The translations under genes and the position numbers were made by a program. A stretch of DNA of 64,000 bases from contig JAZBRI010000011.1 of the NCBI GenBank assembly GCA_036874045.1, positions 8,361,501-8,425,500 on the forward strand, in the 5' to 3' direction. Under the pieces are notes generated by a model, which did not search any database, was not told where the DNA came from, and saw only the letters and a program-made list of their open reading frames with translations. Of the stretch, positions 47,481-59,842 are shown in pieces. Numbering within the stretch: the stretch's first letter is position 1; every line of letters begins with the position of its first letter. This DNA comes from Cymodocea nodosa. Lineage: Eukaryota; Streptophyta; Magnoliopsida; Alismatales; Cymodoceaceae.

Positions 47481-48355
47481 CTAGAAAAAGGAGTACGACG
47501 AGGATCCGAGCTCGAACCCGTCGTTGACATTCTCATTCACCGCCGGCATTGTCCCGAACATTGGGCTGTGCACGTACCCGCTGCCGAACTCGAAGCTACC
47601 CGGCGCTCCACCGTCCGACGATGATCCAAACACCAAGTCCCCCAGTTGCTGCTCATGATCTCCTCCCCCGGCCACCACCACATCGTCCGTCGGCTTATAA
47701 CCATCCACCGGCGCTGCGACTTTCGGACCCATCATCGGCTGCTCCGTCGCCCTTGCGTCGTAGTTCTGGTAGTAGCCGCCGTAGCTCGCCTGGAAGAAGT
47801 AGTGCTGCTGGGCTTGTTCGTGGGCGTGGACGTCGTCGGGTGAGAGGTATGGAGTCAGGGATGACGCAGGGGGCATATCGCGGTAGGCGAAGTTGGTGCG
47901 CGCTCGGCAGCCGCGGAGGGACCTGTTCGATCGAAAAGCGATCGTCAACGTGGATCGATCGATGGCGCGTATATGAGGTTGGAAAATTAACTTTGGCTTT
48001 TGAAAATGCTAATCATATGGTCGAAGATGATGATAAAGAATCACGGAGACCTTGCGGCGCGGTCGTAGGCCATAGCCGCCTCCTCCGCCGTGTCGAAGGT
48101 CCCCAGCCAATGCCGTTCCTTGGTGGCCGGGTCACGTATCTCGGCAGCGTATCTGCCCCACGGCCGGCGCCTCACCCCGATGAACTTGGTGGGGCTGTTG
48201 GTGATGCCACCTCCGGCGCAGGCGACGTCTTCTTGCTGTTGTTGCTGTTGCTGTCGTCGCAGCTGCTTCTGTTGTTTCCCAGTAGATTTCTTGTCTTGTG
48301 GTGGAAAGGTGGAAGGAGAGGAGGAAGAGCCACCAGTGTAGTACCCCAACTCCAT
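47481..48355 (-). CDS. PUCHI: PUCHI/ERF086-type AP2/ERF transcription factor, two exons
   Basis: This is a DNA-binding nuclear regulator of the ERF VIII group. PUCHI acts in lateral-root and floral meristem patterning in Arabidopsis, and the related grass genes FZP and BD1 set spikelet meristem fate. Exon 1 is 48355-48051 and exon 2 is 47922-47481, with a 128-bp GT-AG intron of phase 2 inside the AP2 domain; the joined frame is 747 nt, 248 residues plus TAG. The AP2 domain (about residues 57-115) keeps [36 protein letters not shown] and RARTNF. A Gln run (about residues 35-41) precedes it. After it comes [15 protein letters not shown], and near the C-terminus [11 protein letters not shown], both typical of the PUCHI clade. 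The start is the ATG at 48355 rather than the upstream TTG. Orthology is inference. Confidence 0.9.
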
Positions 48356-48410
48356 CTGTTGTTGGGAAGGCAAGTGGCGACGGAGCTAATTCTGGTGTGT
48401 TTCCCATGTG

Positions 48411-48422
48411 TATATATATATA
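48411..48422 (-). promoter_or_regulatory. TATA box of the PUCHI-type gene
   Basis: TATATATATATA lies about 56-67 bp before the ATG, fitting a transcription start near 48,385. Confidence 0.6.
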
Positions 48423-48444
48423 CAGAGAGAGAGAGAGAGAGAGT

Positions 48445-48482
<38 letters not shown>
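48423..48482 (+). repeat. Compound (AG)n(TG)n(AG)n microsatellite
   Basis: About 10 AG units, 13 TG units and 6 AG units lie directly upstream of the TATA box of the PUCHI-type gene. Confidence 0.95.
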
Positions 48483-51400
48483 TTTATCAAGTTCAATCTG
48501 CTTCTAGATGATTTAAGATTGTATTTAAAATAAATAAATAAGTAAGATATCTACACACAATCTTTATCATTACAAGTGACCTGTGAAATTAAGATATGAA
48601 TATCAATCAAGTGAGCTATGATGGTGGTTAAATGGTTGATTTTCACGCTAGTATTCAAAAAAACAAATACACAACAATGGTATTCAATTATTCACTCAAG
48701 AACAACAACGGACTACCGCGTTGGTGGAAAAAAAGGGTTGATTTGGACTATTGAATAATTTTATTGTGAGTGCTGTGGATGATTGATAATGATGTTGCCG
48801 TTGAAGCCAATGATGGTGGCATCAAGTGAGCCGGCCAACCACTCATATGGATCCTTCCTTTTTCAATAGTGTGCAACTTGTTTCACATTTTTCTATATAT
48901 CCTGGCAAAGAAAATGAAGTATATATGATCAACAACTAGGAATTAACACTTACTGTTCATTTAATTAGTTGGTGTTCATGTGGTGCAATAGCTACTAGCT
49001 AAGAGAGACATGTTCGCCACCATATTCCATGTTCCATTTGTGACACAATAATGAACTCACACATACATACATGGCATACATATTTGGCCAAGTGGTGTGG
49101 CACAATTTGCTTACATATATATAACCAGATCTAGCTAAGCATTTTACTTTACAACTAGCTTCTACATAGCTATGCCATGAATTGGGAAGCTTTGACATGC
49201 ATGGGTAGTCATATCTCAACCCTTCAACTGATTACCAACAAATGTAGTTAATCGATCAGCAAGGTTTTTCCCTAATGATTGTTCAGTAAAAGTCTCACAC
49301 TGATAGAAAAGAAACAAAACCTAAGCTTATATGACGGAGGGCCCGTTGTTTACTACCAATTAATTTTGAATTAGACTTTCAAATAGTTTTAGAGTAAGTT
49401 TACAACGTGAGTTAACTACTTGTAAGCATATGTAATACAAAAAATCATAAGTAAAGAATTAAGCACGTTGAGTACTTAAAAGTCCTCTATCAATGCTTGG
49501 TAGAACATTCAAGCATTCCCATAGATCTCCCTCAAAGGTGTATCACGACAGTACTAAAACAAACATTTGCAAGAAAGCTTCCCCTTGGTAAAACATCTTA
49601 TAAGTGGAACCTCACAAGCTCATACATTGGGAAAGGTACCACAAACCATGCAATAGGCACTTGCCAAAGCTTGAGGCAAGAACATGCATCATCATTTCTG
49701 CTTGGTTGCACGCCCCATGTGCTATAACATTGTTAGGTTTGTAGAGTAGAGGCAAGAACAAAAGTCTTTTTGAAACATGAATGCACATTTTCCTTTTTTC
49801 ATTTACAAATAATAGTAATAACCACATATTTTTAGACTTGCTTCTTTGGATCTGTATGTACATAAGTTTACAAATTAAAGTTGCTCTTTTGAGTCATCTT
49901 CTACACCTATAGTAGAAAAAACCCTACTACTTAGTCATCATGCCATAGTGGCCAATAATAAAAAAGACTTAAGAGTGAGAAATAAAAACATAAACCAGAA
50001 TCAACTCATAGGCACATAGAGAAAGTAATACATATCTCATAAATAATGAAGGAAACATGTAAGAAGAGATCATAATGACATTACATTCGCAACCCTTTTG
50101 AATTCACTAGACTTGATCAGGGTCATGGATCCAAAAAAAACCCTAGTAAGTAGATCCAATTCACAGGCATTGGAAACCCTTCATAGCCTTTCCAGGTGAT
50201 TGAAATACTGCAAAAATGGAACGTTCACATATGTATAGATTCTTTTTGCTCACTCCCTTAAATCTTCTTTAAAGTCTTAATTATATCCCAAAATCCATAC
50301 TAATTAACTTCATTATCAGAGATCTTTGGGGACCCACACATCATGAGGAATCCTATGGTACATCCACTTATAAGTCCCACTATCTAATAACTAGACGTTT
50401 AGCTAGAATGTGCATCATGGGCGCCCTCCAATACAAAACAAAAGTTCAGATATTAAGTTAATTCATTTTAAAGTTCAAATAGGTAAGTGATAATCTGGTA
50501 AAGTTCAAAATATCAGCTTGATAATTACCTTATCAACTAAATGAGCCCAAGCTTAATTGGTTTCCTACCCAAGGATATATTACAAACTCAATCGCATGGC
50601 CATATCAAGTACACTTGTTATATGTACGTCTTTCTTTGCACTTCCTCAGATGTGCGGATGATATTTCATTAGAGGTGTGGCTACTGTCAATGGAGCATCA
50701 CACCCTCAGATGCTCCCAAATGATTAGCTTATAAAGATTTTGAAGGGTAGATGGCAACAAGCATCATCATATGGAAAAGCATTATTCCTAGCTGCCACTC
50801 ATTGGACGAGAATCACATGGTTAGAAATTTGTCTAATAATTATAAAGTGATTAACATGTGGTCACCACCTACTTATTGATGCTTTGCTTGAACAATCAAA
50901 AAATGGAAGTACCATCAGTTGTGCATCCCTTGACATGCGAAGCTCTTATAATAATTGATTCCGAATTCATGGCATAATCATTATTCATCCCTTCCACGTT
51001 AAGCCATTCATCAAAGATAATTTAATTATCTGATCAATAAAGTTATTGGTACGTAAGTTACAAGTGTTGTTCATTAATTAACCTGATTATCTTCTTGTGT
51101 GGTCTATATGCTTTATGGCAATCATGCAGACATCAACCAATTAGATCCGTCTCCCTTCCAAAAGATGATTTCCCAATCATTACTTAGCATATATAAATTG
51201 TGGTATGCTCATACAAGTTGCTTATATGGAGATTAAACTAACAAAAGGCATGTATTCCTTCCTTTATATATACAAGTTAATTAAATAATGGGAAAATTCA
51301 GATTTCCATTATCATTATGGATAAATTAAGAGGTTGTTTCCTAGACCTCTATGGAAGCTAAACCTCAGGAAAAAAAAAATCTGAAACTTAGCTACCACCT

Positions 51401-52716
51401 AATTAACTGGATTAGAACCAGTTTATTTATTTGTCGCAATAATTTGTGGCTTGTCCCAGAAGCATTAGTATCAATCTACTTACACCATTAATTAGTAGTT
51501 ACATAATTTTTCTAGAAGCTAGAATCCCAAGAGTTACGTAAATGTATTTCTAAATTATGAAATAAATCGTAGTTCTTGTTTGCTGGGAAATACCTCTAGA
51601 GAAACTATCATCTGAAAAAAAATTCTATCTGTTCGTTCTCACGGAGAACTTTTAACATCAGCATGGAACACATGATATGCCTTCCCAGGTGAAGGATTGT
51701 GTGTAACAACAAAATGTAAAAGGGCACAAATGATGCTCCAACCTTATTTTGACTGAGCATTAGTGTTATTAATCTTTAACAAAGCACCAAAAGATGAAGT
51801 GTGGCCCCAAAAGCTACTCTAGTCATTATTTATATATGATGAGTTGATTACACATCACGCCAGTGCATGTGCTCCCAATCTAAGCCAAATCAATGATATG
51901 CTTCACCGTTCCTTATCTTTACAAGGTCGGTGGTTCTCTCCAACTTTTTGGTGATCATGTGATGACATGCATGATTCTTTTAATTCTCATTGTTTATGCA
52001 TCTTCTCACAACCAGTGTTCTTAGTGCATTGGAAGGGAGGAGGCTTTGGTTGGGTTGCATGTGATGAAAAGAGAAGGTTCATCATCTCACATAAAACAAG
52101 TAATATATAGACTAGTCCTTGCTGGTTGTTAGACGCTGCTCACTGATTTGTATCCTTTAGGGTATCATTTTATAGAAATGTAAGTGCAAGGAGATTGACA
52201 AGATCTACTGCAATAAGTAGATTTCTTTTTTGAAATTGTTTTCTCGTTAAGAAAACGTTCAACCTTGTTAAAGAGCATGAGATTACATGGCCTTCAGAGG
52301 CTAAGCTAGAGATCAATCTATGAGTCAAGATAAAAGAATGAATATTGTGTTAGAAAAATCTTACATTAAGTAGGGGTTAGTGTACATCGAAATCTAAAGA
52401 AAGGAAAGGAAAGTTTTTAAATTTCAATTAATAAGATGTTAGTGTACACTAGAATCTACAAAAAGGAAAGTAGACAATTTTGATCACATATAAAGAATTA
52501 CTTTCCTTTCTATTTTCTTATTTTCAAACCCTCGACTATAGGTGCATTTACATCTACTACCAAACATCCACTCCTATAAGAATTCTAGAGTTAACCATGT
52601 TTGGGCGGGAGTAAAATCAAGATGATTGATCACCTAGGAAGTTCTCATGTAATGCCCATGGGCAATAGTGCTAGCTCTACTTAGGTATAGGCAAGCAATA
52701 GAAGTGTGTACTTGTT
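48483..52716. other. 4.2-kb non-coding region upstream of the PUCHI-type gene
   Basis: No gene, LTR or transposon coding domain is seen. Frames of 70-80 codons (such as 49,497-49,727) have no recognisable content. Unlike the flanks, it seems to be mostly single-copy DNA and may hold distal control elements of the transcription factor. That is inference. Confidence 0.45.
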
Positions 52717-52762
52717 TAGAATGAAAAGGTACATAATATTAACGGTTAAATAATGGTTAATT
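52717..52762 (+). repeat. Start of a family X LTR, target of Sirevirus C
   Basis: TGTTTAGAATGAAAAGG and the following bases match the first 46 bp of the X LTR at 13,277. The match stops where the Sirevirus C LTR begins. Confidence 0.75.
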
Positions 52763-53388
52763 TATTGAGTATTTTGTTTTGATGATGTGTGCTGAATGAA
52801 AGTAATCATATTTACTCAATTACTATTGCTTGTGAAAGAAAATCCAATGAAGTAGAGAAAGTAAGATTTATATCACTGAAGATCTGAAGTTTTAAGTGAA
52901 AGAAAATCTAGTGAAGTAGAGAAAGCAAGATCTATGTCACTGAAGATCTAAAGTATTAGATGAAAGAAAATCCAATGAAGCAAAAAAAGGTAAGATTTAT
53001 GTCATTGAAGATCCAAAGTATCAACAGAAAGAAAATTGAGTGAAGTAGAGAAAGACAAGATATTCATCACTGAAAAATTACTGAAGAAGAAAAAGAAGAA
53101 GAAGAAGAAGAAGAAAGATCTCAAATAGTAAGAAATGTTTTAAATTCTGCACATTAGTTTTCTCTGTTTATAGTTATGAAATTGTATAGAAGAAACATGG
53201 TATCGATAAATAATTGCATCTAAAATTTTTGAGGAGAATTGAATTGTACTTTGTAATTGAAACCTTGAATAAAAATGATGTTATGAAAATAGTGTTTCAA
53301 TTTGTTTTTAATTTTGAAGTTTCAATTATAATCGAAAAAGTTGAAAAACACAATTCACCCCCCTCTTGTGTAGTCATACGATCCTACA
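52763..53388 (+). repeat. 5' LTR of Sirevirus C, remodelled (626 bp)
   Basis: It starts TATTGAGTATTTTG (TG mutated to TA) and ends ACGATCCTACA. About 1 kb present in the A and B LTRs, including all TAACTTAACGAGTT motifs, is missing after the GCTTGTGAAA block. The part after that is enlarged by a 64-bp repeat. Confidence 0.85.
52834..53090 (+). repeat. 64-bp tandem repeat in LTR C
   Basis: Four units start with GAAAGAAAAT at 52834, 52898, 52962 and 53027. Each contains GAAGTAGAGAAAG or a variant, then AAGAT and CACTGAAGAT blocks. The LTRs of A and B have two units. Confidence 0.85.
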
Positions 53389-53390
53389 AG

Positions 53391-53402
53391 TGGTATCAGA
53401 GC
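53391..53402 (+). other. Primer-binding site of Sirevirus C
   Basis: TGGTATCAGAGC lies two bases after the LTR, fitting initiator Met tRNA. Confidence 0.9.
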
Positions 53403-53587
53403 TTTGTTAATAATCTTTCATATAAAATCGATACCAACTTATTTAATATCATTGCTTATTCTGCCTTCCTTATTTTTAAACAGAAATTAATATCTGAGCA
53501 TACCTTTAACCTTCTTGATTTAAGGCTCAAGTTGTTTTAAAGTTTTAAATTATTTAAAATCAAATAGGTTGAAAAATCTAAGGTAGA

Positions 53588-56500
53588 ATGGTTATTGGAA
53601 ATGGTAATTTTTCTTTGTATGAAGGCTAAAATCTTAATCGTCCTCCTTTATTTGATGGAATACATTTTGAATATTGGAAATATAGGATGACAGTTTTTCT
53701 TCAAAGTATAGATCATAACTAGTGGTTCATGATTTCTAAACCATATACTCCGTTAACTACCCCTTATAATACTTGGACAATTACTAAAAAAGAAAATAAA
53801 ACTCTAAATGCTAAGGGCTTAAATATTTTATTTTGTGCATTGAGTGATGAACAGTTTAGTAAAGTGTCGGCATATAAATCTACTTATGAGGTGTGGCATG
53901 CATTAGAAGTTTCACATTAAGGTACTTCTCAAGTTAAAGAGACTAAGATAAACATGTTAATTCATAAGTATAAACTCTTTAATATGCATGAAGAAAAAAG
54001 TATTTCTGAGATGTTTTCCAAATTCCTTGATATCATAAATTCTTTAAAATGCTTAGGAAAGAATTTTGAACAAAAGGATTTGGTGAGGAAAATTCTCAGA
54101 TCTCTAAGTTCTAAATGGTCTCAAAAAGTAACATCAATTGAGGAATCATGAGATTTAAATATTTATACCATAAATGAACTTATAGGAAACTTAACTACTT
54201 ATGAAGTTCAATTAAATGATTCACTGAGTCACAACAAATTAAAATTGAAGAAAGAAATAGCCTTCAAAATTAATTCAGATTCTGAAATATCTACTGATTC
54301 TGACGAGGATTTGATTTTGCTGACTAGGAAATTCAAGAAAGCATGGAAAGCTAGGAAACAGCAAAGGAACAGAAATGATAAACCCTCAATGTCAAAATCA
54401 CTAAATGACAAGAATTCTTCATCTAGAAAGTATGTATGTTACAACTGCAAGAAACTTGGACATCTTTCTCTAGATTGTCCTATAAGAAAAAATGAAAAGC
54501 ATAGTAGGACAAATCAAAAGAAGATGGTTCAGAAAACTCAGAAAAAGTTTTACAAGAAAAAGGCTTTGAAGGTCACTTGGGATGACACATCAGAAGAATC
54601 TGAATCTTAGGAATTATCATCAAAATCTTCACATTCAAAAGAAGAACAAGAGTTAGAAGACGTTGCTCATGGGTGCTTCATGGCAGATAAGTCTGAGGTA
54701 ATATCTGATCCTGAAAGTCATTCAGATTTTAACTTTGATGAATTATTATGTGCTTATCATGCATTATTACAAAAACTTAAAGTTTGTAAATTGGAAAATA
54801 AGAATATTAGAAACTCTTTGTCTATTTCAGAAGAAGAAAATTGTTTCATGTCTACTACTTTAGAAAAGTTTAAATGTGATAATGAAAATCATACTAGAGA
54901 TTTGTATAAATTTAGATTTAATGAATGTGTCTTGCATGAACAAATATAGAATACAAATGCTGAAAAATTAAAGATAGAATCTGAAAATGAAATGTTGAGA
55001 AACAATATAAATGAACTTGAACTAGAGATAGATAAATTAAAAATGAGAGAGCTAGATTTAAATTCTACTATTGAGAAATGGAATTTAAGTCAAACTAAGT
55101 TAGACAAACTAACTAGTACCCTTACGGTGTCATATAAATTTGGCTTAGGATTTGATTATCCTAAATATCCTAAATCTCAAGCTAATAAAGGATTTATTTG
55201 TTGCAGTTCAAGTAAATCTAAGACTAAAATTCCTTTTATCATGAAACAATGTAATAAATATGTAGAAGTAGGTACTTCAAGGGATGATTCATGTAGTAAT
55301 AATATAAATCAATGTGATTTATCAAAATGTACTTCTAATATAAATATTAATGTTTCTAAAAATCTTGTTTCTTGTTCTGAAAATTCAGTTTCTAATGTTT
55401 CTAAAATTTCAAACAATTGTAGTAAACTGAAAATTCAGAAACCTGAGCATGTAATTCAAAACACTAGTATTAGTTCAATTACTAGTTCCGCATGTTCTTT
55501 ATCTGAAAATTCTTGTGCAAAAAAAGATTTTGTATGTACTGAAAAAGTTAATACAAGCACAAAATCTTGGTATGAACTTACTGAAATGTATGAGCATGAC
55601 CAAAATAAATTAACATCTGATAAAAATCGATTTGGTCTTGGTTATACTACATCTGAAAATAAAAAGAATGATTATAAAAGTAATAATGCTATATGTGAGT
55701 ATGAAGCTAATGATAAATCAATAGTACTTACAACTAATAAGAATGTAAATGATAATGTTAAACTATTTTTAAACAAAAAGAAGAAATATGCGTTTAATGA
55801 ACTTGGTCCTCAACAACATTAGGTACCAGGAAAAAGTTTTTCTTAATTTGTTTTGTAGGAGGAAACAACATCAAAATGGATCTTGGATAGTGGAGCATCA
55901 AGTCACATGATTGGACAGAAAAGTCTACTAAAAAACTTTACAAATACCAAGAAAGGAAGTGTAACATTTGGAAACAAAAGCAAGGATAAAATCATAGGTA
56001 TGGGCAATGTTCAAATAACTCCTACTTGTGTTATTTCGAATGTACTATATGTAGAAAACCTAGGATTTAATTTGCTAAGTGTTATAAAACTAACTGATAA
56101 TGGATATTATGTAGTGTTTGAAGATAATGTATGCAAAATTATTGATAAAAGTACAGATGAACTTAAGTTTATCGCTAAAAGAAAAGATTCTTTATGTATT
56201 TTATCTTTACCTTCTAGTGTAGTTGATTTAAATTCATGTTTGCTAGCTGAAACTAGTGATGCATATCTGTGGCATAAAAGGATCAAGCATATAAATATGA
56301 AACTATTACGTAAACTATCTAGAAAACATTTAGTGAGAGGTTTACCAAAGATTAAATACTCAAAGGACTTTATGTGTGATGCATGTGAGTTAAGTAAACT
56401 TTACAAAAATTCTTTTAAATCCAAAACTGATATATCAAGCAAGAGAGTCTTAGAACTTATAAATATGGATCTATTTGGACCAACAAGAATCATGAGTCTT

Positions 56501-58462
56501 GGTGGTAAACGATATGTATTTGTTTTAGTAGATAACTTCTCTATATATACTTGGGTATATTTTCTAGCATCTAAGACAGAAGTTTTTGAAAAATTTAAAA
56601 TATTTTGCAATCTTTGTTCAAAATGAACAAAGTGTCTCTGTTCAAAAACTTAGGAGTGATCATGGTACTGAATTTGATAATGATCAAATGGATAATTACT
56701 GTAAAGAGCATGGCATTGATCACAGATTTTCTTGTCTAAGAGCACCTTCTCAAAATGGTGTTGTTGAGAGAAAGAATAGATCACTTTAGGAAATGGTCAG
56801 AACTATGTTAAATGAACATAATTTACCTCAAAATCTTTGGGCTGAAGTAGTGAATACAGCTTATTATGTTATTAACAGAAGTCACTTAAGATCTCGTGTT
56901 AATAAAACTCCTTTTGAAATTATGTTTGATAGGGTTCCAAAAATTTCCTATATTAAATCATTTGGCTACAAGTGTTTTATCCTTAACACTAAGGATAAAA
57001 GGGATAAATTTCAAGCCAAAGCAGATGAATGAATTTTTGTAGGATACTCTACTAGAAGTAAAGCCTTTAGAGTATATAATAAGACTTCTAAAACTATTGA
57101 AGAAACCCTTTATGTAAGCTTCAATGAAAATTCTTTTAAAAAATCTCAATCTAAAACTGATATTGATGATATGATTAATTTCTCAAAAGAATTAGAGATC
57201 AATAGAGAGATCGAAAATTTATCTGAGAAAATCAAAAATATGAACTTAAATGATCAAACTAATGATGAAAGTGATGTACCTTTAGATGTTGATGAGAATA
57301 TTGAGGAAAATCAGAGAAATTGGCGTTATTCTTCATCACATCCCATCACTCAAGTCATTGGCAATATAAATGAGGGAGTTAAAACTAGAGCTTCAGTAAA
57401 TATAAATAGTATGTGTATGTTTGTTTCTATGGTGGAACCAAAGAATATAGAAGAAGCATTATCTGATAAAAATTGGATAGTAGTAATGCAAGAAAAACTA
57501 AATCAATTCATTAGAAATGATGTTTCAAAATTAGTTTCTCCACCTGAAAATCAATTCATAATAGGTACAAAGTGGATATTTATAAACAAAACTAATGAGA
57601 CTGGTCAAGTTATAAGAAACAAAGCTAGATTAGTTGCACAAGGGTATACATAGAAAGAAAGACTAGATTATGATGAAACATTTACTCATGTGGCTAGGTT
57701 AGAAAGTATTAGAATATTATTGGCCTATGCTTGTTATATGGATTTTAAACTATATCAAATGGATGTCAAGAGTGTATTTCTAAATGGTTTAATTAATGAA
57801 GAAGTTTATGTAAAACAACCACCTAGATTTGAAGATATTAAAAATCCTGACTATGTGTATAAATTGAAGAAAATCTTATATGGGTTGAAGCAAGCACCTA
57901 GATCGTGGTATGAAAGGTTATCTACTTTTCTAACAAAACAATGTTATATTATAGGAAAAGTAGATCATACTCTATTTATCAAGAAAGATGGTAAAGATCA
58001 GATTGTTGTTCAAATATATGTGAATGATATAATCTTTGGAGCAACTTCTGATAAATTGATAAAAATATTTTCTGAAGAGATGATTAGTCAGTTTGAAATG
58101 AGTATGATAGGAGAACTTTCATATTTTCTAAGACTTCAAATTAAGCAAATGGATAAAAGTATATTTTTAAATCAGGAAAAATATGTAGATGAAATGCTTA
58201 AGAAATTTAATTTTAATGATACAAGGATTCGAGGAACTCCTATGAGTACTTTAAAGTCAGATATTGATGACATAGGAAAATCAATAGATCAAAGAAAATA
58301 TAGAAGTATGATTGGTTCTTTACTTTATTTGACAGCTAGTAGACCTGATATTATGTTTGTTGTGTGCACTTGTGCTAGATTTCAATCTAATCTTAAATAA
58401 TCACACTCAATTGTTGTTAAAAGAATATTTAGATATATACAAGGAACTAAAAATTTCAGACT
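53588..58462 (+). pseudogene. gag-pol of Sirevirus C (decayed, truncated)
   Basis: Gag begins at the ATG at 53588. Stops lie at about 53,628, 53,719 and 53,918. The zinc knuckle CYNCKKLGHLSLDC is near 54,438-54,480. An acidic/coiled linker follows to 55,822. The protease DSGASSHM is near 55,886. The integrase keeps RSDHGTEF (about 56,652) and NGVVERKN (about 56,755), with a frame break at 56,626. In RT the core reads YVND instead of YVDD (near 58,018), so the polymerase active site has lost an Asp. RNase H is cut at 58,462 after GTKNF. The coding region is closest to A and B, and its breaks are mostly at different places. Confidence 0.9.
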
Positions 58463-59840
58463 GCAACACTAACATTCAGATATTTCAAACAGTAACCATT
58501 TAAATCTTTAAGTATCTAGAATGAATCAATTTCAGTAAATAATAAATCTATTTTCTATTTTTTGAATCAAACAAACATAAAACATTCACAATACTGACAA
58601 TGATAACATTAATCCTAATACAAAACAAACAATACAACACTTTAATGCTAAATGTAAACATAGATAATTTGTTGTTTTTGGTATTTTTGTTTTGATATGT
58701 TCTTGAAGATGAATGAAAGGTGAAATGTAAAAATTTCTATCGACAGTAAAAACTTTTGTCACTACATGAGACGCAATTACACCATTGAAAACTTAATCAC
58801 TTACAATCATGCCTCCTCTCCCTATAGAATCACGAATCCAAAATTGTAAGATGACCTCCTCTTCAGCTTACTGGCATCAACCCAAAACCAAGGCTAGAAG
58901 TTTTACGATCTCTTAAGATATGAGTCGATGCTTGGTGAAAAGGGCTTCCCTTCTCGCGACGCGATCACTCCTCACAATGGTTGTTAGTCACTATGTTTGG
59001 CTCGGATTCGACCCGACATTAGGAAAGTATCCTCATAGACCTTCGATGATTGGTGATTTTGGTGGTGGTGTGGAGCTTTAGGGAACTTCCGATGCTTCCT
59101 ATAGTTAGCACGGTCCTCCACCTCTACACACACACTATCTTCATCTTTCTCCTCTTCTTTTATATTACTTTCTATAGTAACTGCTTCTACTTAAATGATC
59201 GATTAGATTTTCTTCATTCATATCAACAATGGTGATTTCTTCTTCATTCCACAAGTGAATTCCTATGTGATACGTGTAATCGTAGTTTTCCTTCGAATGT
59301 CTTGTTTCTACAACTACTACAGTAGTATATTAGAAAATAGATGGTCCGTGGAGTTACAAATAACTCAACAGACTTACTTCATTGATTTAACTATAAAACA
59401 CATGCAATAAAGAAATAACTAGTTTAGATATTTCAGATACTTACAAACCTTAACTATCCAATGCTTAGATGCATTTCGAATAGTTACTAGATAACTTACC
59501 GAAAATTCACTTAAATCATGCATTGATGTTTCAACACATGTACTCTAGGAAATAATAAAATATTCTTTAAGTGTTTAAAACATAACTATCTAGTACTTTA
59601 AATATAACTCTCCAAAATAATAGAAAATTCGGATACTTAAGAATTTCACAGCCTGCAATTTAATGATAGTTTAGAAATGTACTTAATTAACATTAATTCC
59701 CTGAAATTATGCAATTCTTTCATTAAAGCAAATAATAGTGCAATTATAACATAATGTCTTAATTCTCATATGATAAGCTAAATATTATGCAATTAACCAT
59801 CATTTAACCCTTAATATTATGCACTTTTTCATTCTAAACA
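58463..59840 (-). repeat. Family X LTR copy, 3'-truncated
   Basis: On the minus strand it begins TGTTTAGAATGAAAAAG at 59840 and follows the X LTR for about 1,378 bp before joining element C. Its start lies two bases (CT on the minus strand) after the end of the next X copy. Confidence 0.75.
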
Positions 59841-59842
59841 AG

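Larger units (their letters stand above)
52763..58462 (+). mobile_element. Sirevirus element C, plus strand, broken in RNase H
   Basis: A shortened 5' LTR (52763-53388), the initiator Met primer site (53391-53402) and gag-pol from 53588 are all in Sirevirus order. At 58,462, inside the RNase H region, the sequence changes abruptly to a family X LTR. Plus-strand Sirevirus post-pol sequence resumes near 63,545 and may be the rest of the same copy. The 3' LTR is not in the window. Confidence 0.9.

Noticed and set aside
47549..48511. Plus-strand 320-codon frame over the AP2/ERF locus
   Set aside because: It is antisense to a clear AP2 domain and runs through the intron and the microsatellite.
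49005..49010. GAGACA (auxin response element core) upstream of the PUCHI-type gene
   Set aside because: A single six-base match is expected by chance about twice in a region of this size.
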